Source: VAZQ01 sp035300505 | Lineage (GTDB): Bacteria; Pseudomonadota; Alphaproteobacteria; Rhizobiales; Xanthobacteraceae | DNA length: 25,871 bases | Direction: 5' to 3' | NCBI GenBank assembly: GCA_035300505.1 | Contig: DATGVJ010000465.1 | Span: 1-25,871 of the forward strand | Part shown: positions 14,431 through 23,162 of the stretch, in pieces | How the letters are laid out: each line of letters opens with the position of its first letter | Numbering within the stretch: the first letter of the stretch is position 1 | Translations under genes and position numbers: made by a program | The notes under the pieces: model-generated | What the model saw: only the letters and a program-made list of their open reading frames with translations | Told to the model about the DNA's origin: nothing | Databases searched by the model: none

Positions 14431-16455
14431 TCAGGTCCTCAAGGCTGCGCATATCTGGTCGACGTGGGCCCCGATCAATTGTCCCCATGATTGACCACGT
14501 GTCTGCCGCATGAGGCTCAACTTCGGATACCAGGGACAATCATCGCCCTCCTTGAACCAATACCACCAGCGCGAATGTCCAAGTGGCAGGAAAACCCACG
14601 TAGGCCGACCGAGCGCCCCCGCAAGATGGGCTGTGGTGTTGCTGACCGTGATGACGGCGTCGCAGGCACTGATCAGCGCGGCGAGCCCATCGATGTCATT
14701 GGTGTTGTCGATGTCATCGAGATGCTCAACTTGCACACCGCAGTCCGCCTCGACGGACGAACGGTCTGCCAGCGTCTCGCCATATTGCAAATCGACAAAT
14801 CCAAAGTCCGGATTGCGTAGCAGGCCCTCAAAATCCTGGAGACGTGCGCTCTTGTCACGCTCGAACTTCCGGTGTTTGCTTTTCCACGAAATTCCGATCA
14901 CTTTGCGATGATCGCCAGGAATCCGTTCCCGTAGCCGTTCTCGCAGTGCCATCGCGCGCGCCGGGTCTGCCGCCAAATATCCGAGATTGCGCCGCGGAAA
15001 CGAAGCCCAATCCGGCCGCAAATGCTGTCCAAGCCCGCCGATCGGAATATGACTGTCCACCCGTCCGGCATAGCGGCCGCGTCCCATCGGGACGGCACGC
15101 GCATGTGGAAATGAGCGCGCAAACAATTCCACAAGACGCGGTTCGACTTCGAGCACGATTTCGTCGGCTTGTCCTTCGAGTTCTGCGATCATGCTGGCGT
15201 GCAGGATCTGGTCGCCCAACCCCTGTTCTCCCCAGATCAACAGGGTCCCGAACACTTTTTTTCCGTTCCAGCGGGGCTGCGGATGATCCTGCCGAATCAG
15301 GGTCTTGTCTGCGTCAAACCGCTTTTCGTAGTGCGCCCAGCCTTGCGCGAACCGCTTCGTGACAAGGTATGCATTGCTTTCGTTCCACAACAATGTCGGG
15401 TCGTCCGGCACGATTGCGAGGGCGCGACGATAACAGGCAATCGCTTCTTGGTGATGGCCGATCTGACTCAGCAGGTCTGCCAGATTGCGCCAAGCCGGCA
15501 CATGGGCTGAATTTATTGCGAGCGCCCGGTCGTAGCAGGAGCGCGCTCTTTCGATCTCGCCCAGTTTCAGCAGTGCATCGCCGCGGTTGCTGACAGCATC
15601 AACATAGCGAGGATTGAGTTCCAGCGCCCGATCGTAACTCGCAAGCGCATCGTGATAGCGCTCGAGCCCGTAAAGCGCGTTTCCGCGATGGAACAGCGTT
15701 TCGATATTCTTCTGCTCGATGGCCAGCGCTCGATCACAACTCGCAAGCGCCTCCGCATAGTGCCCCAGCATGTTCAAGGCGATGGCCCGGTTGCTCAATG
15801 CCGCCGCGTTGTGCGGATCCATGCTTGTGGCCCGCTCCAGACTTTCCAGGGCCTCCCCAACCCGGTTCAACAGGCCAAGAGCCTTACCGTGTTCGGTCCA
15901 CGTTGCGCTATCCCTGGGGTTGAGCGACAGGGCCCGGTTGAAGCTGAGAAGCGCATCGTCGTGCCGTCCCAGAGCCAGCAAGACGGTTCCGCGGTTGCTC
16001 CACGCCACTGGATAGTCCGGCTGAAACGCCAAAGCCCGGTCGAAGGACGCGACCGCCTCCCCGAACCGCCCGCATTCCTTGAGCGCAATGCCCCGACTTA
16101 CGTGCGCGGGGAGAAGCATCGAATTGATCGCAAGGGCCCGGTCACAAGCCGCAATGGCCTGATCGAAGCGCCGCAGCGCATTCAATACCCGTGCATGATT
16201 TGCGAAGGCGTCCGCCGTCTGACTATTGATTTTCAACGATCGACTGATGAGGCGGTTGGCCTCCTTGTTATTGCCCCGCTGGGCTTCGATCAGCCCTAAA
16301 AAATGCAATGCCTCGAACTGGTTTTCATCGACGCTGAGAACGGACCGATAAATCTGTTCCGCCTCGGCAAGGCGGCCAGCCTGATGCAATGCGAGCGCCC
16401 GGCTGACCGCTGCGCCGATACTCTGCTTATTAACCGATTGCACCATCTGGTTCAT
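14431..16455 (-). CDS. TPR protein with C-terminal GT9-like glycosyltransferase domain (674 aa)
   Basis: This is a paralogue of the + strand protein at 6619-8871, two TPRs shorter and without its repeat-encoded tail. About ten TPRs fill residues 14-355, then a partial repeat (TLLWNESNAYL...) leads to the GT9-like domain: LLIWGEQGLGDQ, KVIGISWKSKHRKF, and TVSNTTAHLAGALGRPTWVFLP, followed by RWWYWFKEGDDCPWYP. The last feature, an aromatic cluster near the C-terminus, is shared by all three GT9-like domains of the window. Its start overlaps the 3' end of the fusion gene by 26 bases and its stop is six bases from the next start, so it is an internal operon gene. Initiation could be at M1 or M4. 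The acceptor is unknown; heptosyltransferase activity should not be assumed from the fold. Confidence 0.85.
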   Translation of the reverse strand: MNQMVQSVNKQSIGAAVSRALALHQAGRLAEAEQIYRSVLSVDENQFEALHFLGLIEAQRGNNKEANRLISRSLKINSQTADAFANHARVLNALRRFDQAIAACDRALAINSMLLPAHVSRGIALKECGRFGEAVASFDRALAFQPDYPVAWSNRGTVLLALGRHDDALLSFNRALSLNPRDSATWTEHGKALGLLNRVGEALESLERATSMDPHNAAALSNRAIALNMLGHYAEALASCDRALAIEQKNIETLFHRGNALYGLERYHDALASYDRALELNPRYVDAVSNRGDALLKLGEIERARSCYDRALAINSAHVPAWRNLADLLSQIGHHQEAIACYRRALAIVPDDPTLLWNESNAYLVTKRFAQGWAHYEKRFDADKTLIRQDHPQPRWNGKKVFGTLLIWGEQGLGDQILHASMIAELEGQADEIVLEVEPRLVELFARSFPHARAVPMGRGRYAGRVDSHIPIGGLGQHLRPDWASFPRRNLGYLAADPARAMALRERLRERIPGDHRKVIGISWKSKHRKFERDKSARLQDFEGLLRNPDFGFVDLQYGETLADRSSVEADCGVQVEHLDDIDNTNDIDGLAALISACDAVITVSNTTAHLAGALGRPTWVFLPLGHSRWWYWFKEGDDCPWYPKLSLMRQTRGQSWGQLIGAHVDQICAALRT

Positions 16456-19400
16456 TCGACACTATGCTCGACCTCTGTTCCGACCACGACTGCAATTGAT
16501 GTTTCAACTCCAACACGACGCTTTCCCAATCCCCGGGCTTTGGCTGGCGAAACAACCTCGCGGACGGGTACCAGGGACTGTCATCACGCTCCAGCAGCCA
16601 TCGCCAACCTGGAGAGAATGGCAGCGGAACCCAAACCGGCCGGCCCAGCGCGCCTACCAGGTGGGCCACCGCAGTATCGACCGCAATGACCAGATCGAGT
16701 TCCATAATGGCGACGGCCGTATCGCCGAAATCCCGGAGGTCAGGGCCTAGATTGGCGATTTGACGAAAGCCACGCAACGCCTCGACGTCATGATTGCGGA
16801 TATCCTTCTGCAGGCTCAAGAATTCAATTCCATCAATTTCAAATAGCGGTGCCAACTGCAAGAGCGACATCGAGCGAATGGCATCGAGTGGATTTCGCGG
16901 ATTGCCGGACCAAGCCAAGCCAACCCGAAGTTTGTCGCCCTTCGGAAACCGCGCCTTCCATCTGGCCACGCGATCGGCTGGCGGCCAGAGGTAGGGTACC
17001 TGGCAGGGAATGGTATCGAGTTCGGTACCAAACGCCAGCGGCAGGCTGAGAAACGGGCAATGAAAGTCGCACGCCGGGATGGGCTCACCGCGGCTGATGA
17101 CCGACGAAACACCCTTAATCTCCGATGCGAGCACCTTTAGAAGCGGTTGAACTTCGAGAACAACGCGAGCACCACGTTCAATCACCAGCGCTACGTAACG
17201 TATGAAATGCAGCGTGTCGCCAAGCCCCTGCTCGGCATGCAAGAAGATGCTCCGGCCAGCAAGGGACTCCTGCCCGAGCCACAGCGGTTGAGAGAACGGC
17301 CGCAATTTTTCCGACCAGTCCTTGCATTTCCAGCGCCATTCATACTTTTCCCAAGCCTTGCGAAGATCTCCAAGGCAGAATCGCACGAGCGCCTCATTGA
17401 GATGCGCATCCGCATATTGCGGCAACATGGCTTGGACCCGCTCCAAGTCATCCAGCGCCTCCTTGTAACGATTGAGGCCTTGCAGCGCATTGGTGCGATT
17501 GTTCAAGGCATATATGTTATTGGGCTCGAGTTCTAATGCTTGGTCGAAAGCCTGCAGCGCCGCAACCGGGCGATGCAGCGCCGCGAGGGCATCACCGCGC
17601 GTAACCAGGGCCAAAACGTTGTCTGGATCCAAAGCAAGCAATTTATCGCATTCAACAAGAGAATCGTCGATACGATTCACGAGACCGAGAAGCTGAGCCC
17701 GCCCGAGAAGCGCGGTCACATCATCCGGCCTGATGGCCAGTACCCTTTCATAACTGGCGAGTGCATCCCCGTATCTGTTGAGCTCACGTAATGCTTTGCC
17801 ATAGCCAATCAATGCTTCAATCATATCCGGGGAAAGCCCCAGCGCTTTCTCGTAGCTCGCAAGCGACTCCGCACGCCGGTCGAGCGCCCACAATTCGCTT
17901 GCGCGATTAGTCCATGCCGAAGCATTATTCGAATCGACTTTCAATGCACTTTCAAAACCATCGAGAGCCGCAGGAAACAACCCGTTATCGACAGGGGAAA
18001 CCGCAAAGCTTTCAGGCGGCTCTCCACGGAGCGCCCGGCTCCACATATTCGTATAGGCCGCCTCGATATGACGCCGAAAACGCCGCATATCGAACAACGC
18101 GCATTGGTCGCGGTTAGCCACAAGCTTGGAGCGAATTGCGCCCAGCACATCCCGATCCGTTGCAAGCCGCAAGGCGAGCGCTTCGTATTCCGCGATATTG
18201 CCGGTTACGAGTTCGGGCAAGCCGGCTGCAAGGAGTACGCTTGATGCGACACGTCCCGTAAAGCTTCGTCCCCGGCACGTCAAAACCGGCAAACCCATCC
18301 ATAGCGCATCGCTGACTGTCGAATGGGCGTTGTAAGGAAGCGTATCCAGAAACAGATCGGCCGCCCGATGACGTGCGAAATGATCTTCGATGGATGGCAC
18401 CTTGGGAGCAAAAATCAGCCGGTTCGGATCAACGCCTCGCGCGGCTGCTTCGCTTTGCAGATTTTTCATGGCCAAGTCCTCAGCCTGGGCCAGCCAGAGA
18501 AAACTATCCGGCACCCGACTGAGCAATCTCATCCAGACGTCAAAAATCTCATCTCTGATTTTCCAACAATTATTGAAGGAACAAAAGACAAATCCCTGCT
18601 CGGGTAGCCCGACATCCGACCGTGACGGGGCAATGAACGCAATGCGGCGCGGTTGGCCGTTCACGAGGTAGCAGTCCGGGAGATGCACGATCTTTTCGAC
18701 ATATGCGTCGCGTTCTGAAAAAGGCAGAACAATCTCATCTGCAATCACATAGTCGATGAAATCCGCCCCCATGGTTGCGGAATAACCAAGATAGTTGACC
18801 TGCACCGGTGCAGGTCGCAAGGCCATGATTCCTGGCCGGGCATTCTCAGTGTAGCCACCAAGATCAACGAGAATATCCACCTCCAGCCGCCTGATGGTCT
18901 CGGCAATGTCGCGATCACTCAATGCCGACACATCATGAAACTGGTCAAATGCATTGCTGATCCGTTCGCGAATGTCGCTATGGTCATTGCGCCCATAGGA
19001 AACTCCGATGACATCAAATTTCGATCTGTCGTGGAGTTCGAGCAGTTCGGCAATCGCATAGGCGACCGGATGGCGGCGAAAATCCATCGAGAGATATGCC
19101 AGTCGAATTCGTCCGGCGGAACTTGTGAGCGGACGCATTGGTAACGGACGCACCGTCGCAAGGTATGGGCGCACATAGTTCCGCGCAGACCGAAGGTGGT
19201 CCATTGGATTGGAGGAAAGTTCCAGTATCGCAAATGGTTCGACAACCAAATTCTCGTCCTGCGCCAGGTCTCCGTATTCCGTCTCCAGGCGCTTTAGTCG
19301 TTTCCAATCACATGCCGCAAGACAGGAAAACAGCAGTGACGAGAATGCGTGGCCATTGTGTGGATCCATGGCCAGCACACGCTCCTGAGATTCAATGGAC

Positions 19401-20701
19401 TCAGCCCGACGGCCCAGACTCATCAGCGCCAATCCGCGATTGTTCAAAGCGGTCAAATGGTCCGGCTGAAGTTCCAAAGCTCGATCGAAGCAGACAAGGG
19501 CTTCATAAGGACGTTTACGATCGAACAAGATTGTACCGCGGCCAATGATCGCATCGACGTGATCCGGCGTTGTCGCCAGGGCGTCGTCATAGCTCGCCAG
19601 CGCCTCCTCGGCGCGCCGCAATTTCACGAGAACGGTGCCCCGATTCGTCAACGTCGCGGCATCCCCCGGCCGCAACGCCAACGCTCGGTCAAAACAGGCG
19701 AGCGCTTCCTCGTATCGGGCCAGGGCAATCATCCCATTTCCATGGTTAAAGTGGAAATCGGCGTCGTGGGGATCAGCAGCAATCGCTCGCGCGAAACTAT
19801 CCAGGGCTTCTGAATGTTGACGAAGCTCCAGAAGCGCAACGCCGCGATGATTCCACACTTGAGGATCTTCGGGCGCGAGTTCCAGTGCGGATTCATAGCT
19901 CGCCAACGCTTCAGGCTGCCGTCCCAGATCGCGCAGCGTAAGGCCACGGTTGACAAGTGCGGTAAGAAGTGTCGGATCAAGCGCACAGGCCCTGTCATAA
20001 TTCGACAACGCCTCCTCATGGCGGCCCAAGACCCTGAGCGCATTTCCCTTGACGACGAGTGCATTGACGCTGTCAGGCCGACAGCCAAGGAAACGATCGC
20101 AGTGCGCCGGAACTTCTGCAAACCTGCCCAAGAGCCCCAGCACCGTCGCAACATTGAGATGAACCTCGACGGAATCGGGATCAAGCTCAATTGCTCGTTC
20201 ATAGCTCGAAAGCGCTTCTTCGTAGCGACCCAGCTGTTGCAGCGATACACCACGATTACACCAGCTGTCGGCCGCGGCTTCATCGATTTCCAAAGCACGG
20301 TTGTAGCTTTCAGTCGCCTCGGCATGCCGTCCGAGAACCGCGAGAACGTCACCGCGGCCGGCATGCGCGCTCGCGAGTTCCGGTTGGAGCTTGATGGCCA
20401 AATCAAAACTGGCCAGGGCTTCCGCCGGCTGGCCAAGAGCGCTCAGCGCCATGGCATGCAGATTATGTGCCCTCCCGTGCTGGGGATCGATGGCAAGGGC
20501 TTGGCGGACGAGGCCGATCCCCGTGCTGACATGGCCCTGTTGGCAAGAGATTTGTGCCAGATAATAAAGCGAATCCGCATGCCTTGGATCCTGGCCAAGA
20601 ACTCGCCGGTATCGGTCGACGGCGTCGTCAAGCGCGCCCTTCCGACGAAGCGTGTTGGCCTCCTCCAACAGGCCCATCAAGGTCGTCCCGGCAGCACCCA
20701 C
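16430..20701 (-). CDS. TPR-GT41-TPR-GT9-like fusion glycosyltransferase (1423 aa)
   Basis: Two complete TPR-glycosyltransferase units are joined in one frame. Order: thirteen TPRs (1-450); linker; GT41 domain (about 530-905) with H544 in DFRRHPVAYAI, K714 in FNNCWKIRDEIF and the H793/D798 donor-site motif PYNAHSTVSDALW; a second TPR block (about 911-1125); and a GT9-like domain (about 1135-1405) with IFLHAEQGLGD, RVGLAWSGNPRNP and AVDTAVAHLVGALGRPVWV. The start is taken as GTG at 20701 because AGGGAG lies nine bases upstream and because it makes the N-terminus align, without gaps, to that of the 886-residue paralogue; a GTG at 20722 would add seven residues. It is preceded by 73 bases of spacer and overlaps the next gene by 26. 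All canonical GT41 key residues are present, so both heads may be active. A single-base error joining two genes is unlikely given intact, repeat-phased sequence at the junction, but was not excluded. Confidence 0.87.
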   Translation of the reverse strand: MGAAGTTLMGLLEEANTLRRKGALDDAVDRYRRVLGQDPRHADSLYYLAQISCQQGHVSTGIGLVRQALAIDPQHGRAHNLHAMALSALGQPAEALASFDLAIKLQPELASAHAGRGDVLAVLGRHAEATESYNRALEIDEAAADSWCNRGVSLQQLGRYEEALSSYERAIELDPDSVEVHLNVATVLGLLGRFAEVPAHCDRFLGCRPDSVNALVVKGNALRVLGRHEEALSNYDRACALDPTLLTALVNRGLTLRDLGRQPEALASYESALELAPEDPQVWNHRGVALLELRQHSEALDSFARAIAADPHDADFHFNHGNGMIALARYEEALACFDRALALRPGDAATLTNRGTVLVKLRRAEEALASYDDALATTPDHVDAIIGRGTILFDRKRPYEALVCFDRALELQPDHLTALNNRGLALMSLGRRAESIESQERVLAMDPHNGHAFSSLLFSCLAACDWKRLKRLETEYGDLAQDENLVVEPFAILELSSNPMDHLRSARNYVRPYLATVRPLPMRPLTSSAGRIRLAYLSMDFRRHPVAYAIAELLELHDRSKFDVIGVSYGRNDHSDIRERISNAFDQFHDVSALSDRDIAETIRRLEVDILVDLGGYTENARPGIMALRPAPVQVNYLGYSATMGADFIDYVIADEIVLPFSERDAYVEKIVHLPDCYLVNGQPRRIAFIAPSRSDVGLPEQGFVFCSFNNCWKIRDEIFDVWMRLLSRVPDSFLWLAQAEDLAMKNLQSEAAARGVDPNRLIFAPKVPSIEDHFARHRAADLFLDTLPYNAHSTVSDALWMGLPVLTCRGRSFTGRVASSVLLAAGLPELVTGNIAEYEALALRLATDRDVLGAIRSKLVANRDQCALFDMRRFRRHIEAAYTNMWSRALRGEPPESFAVSPVDNGLFPAALDGFESALKVDSNNASAWTNRASELWALDRRAESLASYEKALGLSPDMIEALIGYGKALRELNRYGDALASYERVLAIRPDDVTALLGRAQLLGLVNRIDDSLVECDKLLALDPDNVLALVTRGDALAALHRPVAALQAFDQALELEPNNIYALNNRTNALQGLNRYKEALDDLERVQAMLPQYADAHLNEALVRFCLGDLRKAWEKYEWRWKCKDWSEKLRPFSQPLWLGQESLAGRSIFLHAEQGLGDTLHFIRYVALVIERGARVVLEVQPLLKVLASEIKGVSSVISRGEPIPACDFHCPFLSLPLAFGTELDTIPCQVPYLWPPADRVARWKARFPKGDKLRVGLAWSGNPRNPLDAIRSMSLLQLAPLFEIDGIEFLSLQKDIRNHDVEALRGFRQIANLGPDLRDFGDTAVAIMELDLVIAVDTAVAHLVGALGRPVWVPLPFSPGWRWLLERDDSPWYPSARLFRQPKPGDWESVVLELKHQLQSWSEQRSSIVSNEPDGAIG

Positions 20702-20774
20702 GTTGCGTTTCTCCCTGCACACACAATGATTGTATGACTGGATTGTATGATTGCTTTTAGCCAGTTCACTTTAT
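20702..20774 (-). promoter_or_regulatory. Spacer with repeated TCATACAATC motif upstream of the fusion gene
   Basis: The 10-base sequence GATTGTATGA (+ strand; TCATACAATC on the coding strand) occurs at 20728-20737 and 20741-20750, 13 bases apart. The first copy overlaps an 11-base palindrome ACAATGATTGT (20723-20733), and an inverted ATACAATC lies at 20783-20790 inside the end of the upstream gene. TACAAT also resembles a -10 hexamer, although no well-spaced -35 is evident. It may be an operator or internal promoter for the fusion gene. Confidence 0.4.
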
Positions 20775-23063
20775 TCAAGTCGATACAATCGGATCGACAC
20801 GAAAACTTTGCGGTCCGCCGCCATCTTTCCAGATATCCCACATTCGTAAATAGGCCGCCTCGATATGCCGGCAAAACCGATCGGCAGCAAACAACGGGTG
20901 GGTAGCACGATTGTCCTGCAATCGCCGCCGGAACGAACCTAAAAGGGCTGGGTCCGTAGCGAGTCGAATCGCCATGGCCTCATAATCCTCCAAGCAGCTT
21001 GTTACCAATTCCGGGAGCCCCACCGACCGCAGCAGGCTTGCGGCAACCCGACCGGCGAATGTCCCACCCTGGCACGTCAGCACCGGCACGCCGCTCCAGA
21101 GCGCATCACTCGCCGTCGTATGGGCATTATATGGCAATGTGTCCAAGAAAAGATCGGCAAGCGTAAGTCGCGCCAAGTGGTCCTCTACGTCAAGTTGCGG
21201 CGCAAATACGAGGCGCGACGGATCTATCCCCCTCGCCTGCGCCTCCGCGCGCAGATTGCGGACGACCTGGGCATTGGCGCGAAGCAGCCAAAGCAAGCTT
21301 CCTTCGACCCGGTGCAAAATCCGCATCCAGACATCGAACATAGGCGCGTTCAGTTTCCAGCTATTGTTGAAGCAGCAAAACACAAAACCGCGATCCGGCA
21401 GGCCCGCGACGCCGCGTTTTGGAACCACACCAATGCGACGTTTGGAATCGTTGACCTGATAACTATCCGGCAACTGGACGATCCGCTCCGAATAGAATGG
21501 CTGTTGATCGAAGGGCAAGACGACCTGGTCAGCCACGATATAGTCCATGAAGTCGACCCCGCTCGTTCCGGGATAGCCTAGATAGCTGACTTGAATTGGC
21601 GCAGCACGCCGGCTGAAGATTCCCATACGGGCATTTGTCGTATAGCCTTTCAAATCGACCGCAATGTGCACCGGAACACCACGCAAGAGGTTGGCAACGC
21701 TGTCGTCAGACTGCGTTGTGACATCGAAAAAGCGATCGAATGATTTTATCACGCGCGAACGCACCTGACTCTTGTCATCCGGGCCAAACGAAACTCCGAT
21801 GATTTCAAATCGGTCCCGGTCATGGATTTCAAACAGTTCCGCGATGAGCTGCGTTGTCGCATGTCGCTGGTAGTCGGCCGAAAGATAGGCAATACGGATT
21901 CTGTCCGATGGGAACTGGGTCGGATTCCATGTCCTTTCCGTGCCCTTCACGTTTTTCAGGCGGACCCAGTTCCGCGCGCAATCGAATTGTTGATCGGGAG
22001 TCGCATCGAATCCTTGGAACAGGAATGGATCGACGGACAGGTTCCCGGCATTGACGCGCGCAAATAGTTCCCCAGTCAAAGATGCCATTTCGGTCCAGTG
22101 ACAGGTCGTAACCTTACAGTGGATGAGGTCGGTCAGGAGATTTGGCAGTCCGGGAGAAAGCTTGCGTAACGTTTCATATTCGACGGACGCCTCGTCATAG
22201 CGGTGGAGCTTTGCCAAGGCACGGGCGCGCCCGATTCGCGCATCGAAAAAATTTGATCGAATAGCGACCGCCCTGGCGTAGCTCGCCAACGCCTCCTCAA
22301 AGCGCTCAAGATCGAACAATGCATTACCCAAATTGTAATGGGCGTCGGCACATCGTGGATCCTGCGCCAATACCTTGGCGTAGCCGGCCATCGCATCGGC
22401 AAACCGCCTCACGATCAATTGCGCATTTGCAAGATTGAGTGCAGCGTCAACGTAATCGGTCCGCAAAGCGAGCGCACGCTCATGGCTGATCAAAGCCTCG
22501 TCGATCCTGCCAAGCTCCTGCAGAACGACACCGCGGTTGTTCCATGCCTCGGCATCATTCTCCTCAACGGCAATCGCCGCGTCGTAGCTGGCCAGTGCGG
22601 CATCCGGGCGACCTTGGTCGCTGAGCAAGACACCGCGATTGACCAGCGCCGACACGAGATTTGGGTCGAACCGAACCGCCAGATCATAGCTCACCAGCGC
22701 CTCATCAAGACGCTTGAGATCATACAGGGAGTCGGCACGGCTTGCGTGGGCTCCGGCGTGACTTGGGTCGACGGCCAAGGCCTGGTCGAAGCAAGCCAGC
22801 GCCGCGTCATGGCGTCCGAGCGCAGCAAACGCGACACCCCGATTGCAATGGGCCGCACTCGACCTTGGGTCCACACGCAAGGCATCGTCGAACAGCCGCA
22901 CAGCTTCCGACGCTTGGCCCTGCTGCAACTTGAGGATTCCAAACATATGCAGGGCATCGAAATCCCGGGGCTGCGCCTTCAGCACGTCGCGATAGATCCG
23001 CTCGGCATCACCTAAGCGGCCGTGCTGATGGAGTTGGATCGCTTGACGCAGCACGTGTGACAC
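20775..23063 (-). CDS. TPR-GT41 protein, SPINDLY/O-GlcNAc-transferase-like (762 aa)
   Basis: The first gene of the minus-strand set encodes a canonical bacterial GT41 architecture: nine TPRs (1-307), linker, and a catalytic region (about 387-745). Key positions are H401 in SADYQRHATTQLIAE, the YLGYPGTSGVDFMDYIVAD segment, K570 in FNNSWKLNAPMFDVW, and H648/D653 in LPYNAHTTASDALW, matching the His and Lys needed for UDP-sugar use in characterised O-GlcNAc transferases. It is therefore predicted to transfer a sugar from a UDP donor to Ser/Thr of cytoplasmic proteins, though bacterial members may use other acceptors. The start is GTG at 23063, six bases after GGGAGG. It is divergent from the alpha/beta hydrolase gene across 99 bases and 73 bases ahead of the fusion gene, whose GT41 half is its close relative. 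No transmembrane segment or signal peptide is visible. Confidence 0.88.
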   Translation of the reverse strand: MSHVLRQAIQLHQHGRLGDAERIYRDVLKAQPRDFDALHMFGILKLQQGQASEAVRLFDDALRVDPRSSAAHCNRGVAFAALGRHDAALACFDQALAVDPSHAGAHASRADSLYDLKRLDEALVSYDLAVRFDPNLVSALVNRGVLLSDQGRPDAALASYDAAIAVEENDAEAWNNRGVVLQELGRIDEALISHERALALRTDYVDAALNLANAQLIVRRFADAMAGYAKVLAQDPRCADAHYNLGNALFDLERFEEALASYARAVAIRSNFFDARIGRARALAKLHRYDEASVEYETLRKLSPGLPNLLTDLIHCKVTTCHWTEMASLTGELFARVNAGNLSVDPFLFQGFDATPDQQFDCARNWVRLKNVKGTERTWNPTQFPSDRIRIAYLSADYQRHATTQLIAELFEIHDRDRFEIIGVSFGPDDKSQVRSRVIKSFDRFFDVTTQSDDSVANLLRGVPVHIAVDLKGYTTNARMGIFSRRAAPIQVSYLGYPGTSGVDFMDYIVADQVVLPFDQQPFYSERIVQLPDSYQVNDSKRRIGVVPKRGVAGLPDRGFVFCCFNNSWKLNAPMFDVWMRILHRVEGSLLWLLRANAQVVRNLRAEAQARGIDPSRLVFAPQLDVEDHLARLTLADLFLDTLPYNAHTTASDALWSGVPVLTCQGGTFAGRVAASLLRSVGLPELVTSCLEDYEAMAIRLATDPALLGSFRRRLQDNRATHPLFAADRFCRHIEAAYLRMWDIWKDGGGPQSFRVDPIVST

Positions 23064-23162
23064 CTCAACCCTCCCGACGGGTCACGGCAAACGATTGACA
23101 GGCCAGACAGTGGCCGTCAAGGTGAGCAAAAACCTTGAGTCACTTGCAAAGCTGCGAAAGTA
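23064..23162. promoter_or_regulatory. Divergent promoter region with two dyads
   Basis: The 99 bases between the divergent GT41 and hydrolase genes hold two overlapping inverted repeats: TTGACaGGCC (23095-23104) with GGCCGTCAA (23112-23120, one bulged base), and TCAAGGT (23117-23123) with ACCTTGA (23132-23138). The TTGACA at 23095 would suit a -35 for the hydrolase, but the hexamer 17 bases on (CAAGGT) is a poor -10. These dyads are plausible operators for either gene. Confidence 0.4.

Noticed and set aside
14431..16455. Naming the GT9-like proteins as LPS heptosyltransferases
   Set aside because: Only the fold-level motifs match; the TPR fusion and context do not fit core-oligosaccharide synthesis, so no such function is assigned.
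5310..23162. Genomic island delimited by mobile elements
   Set aside because: No integrase, transposase, tRNA gene or flanking direct repeats were found; accessory character is inferred from gene content only.
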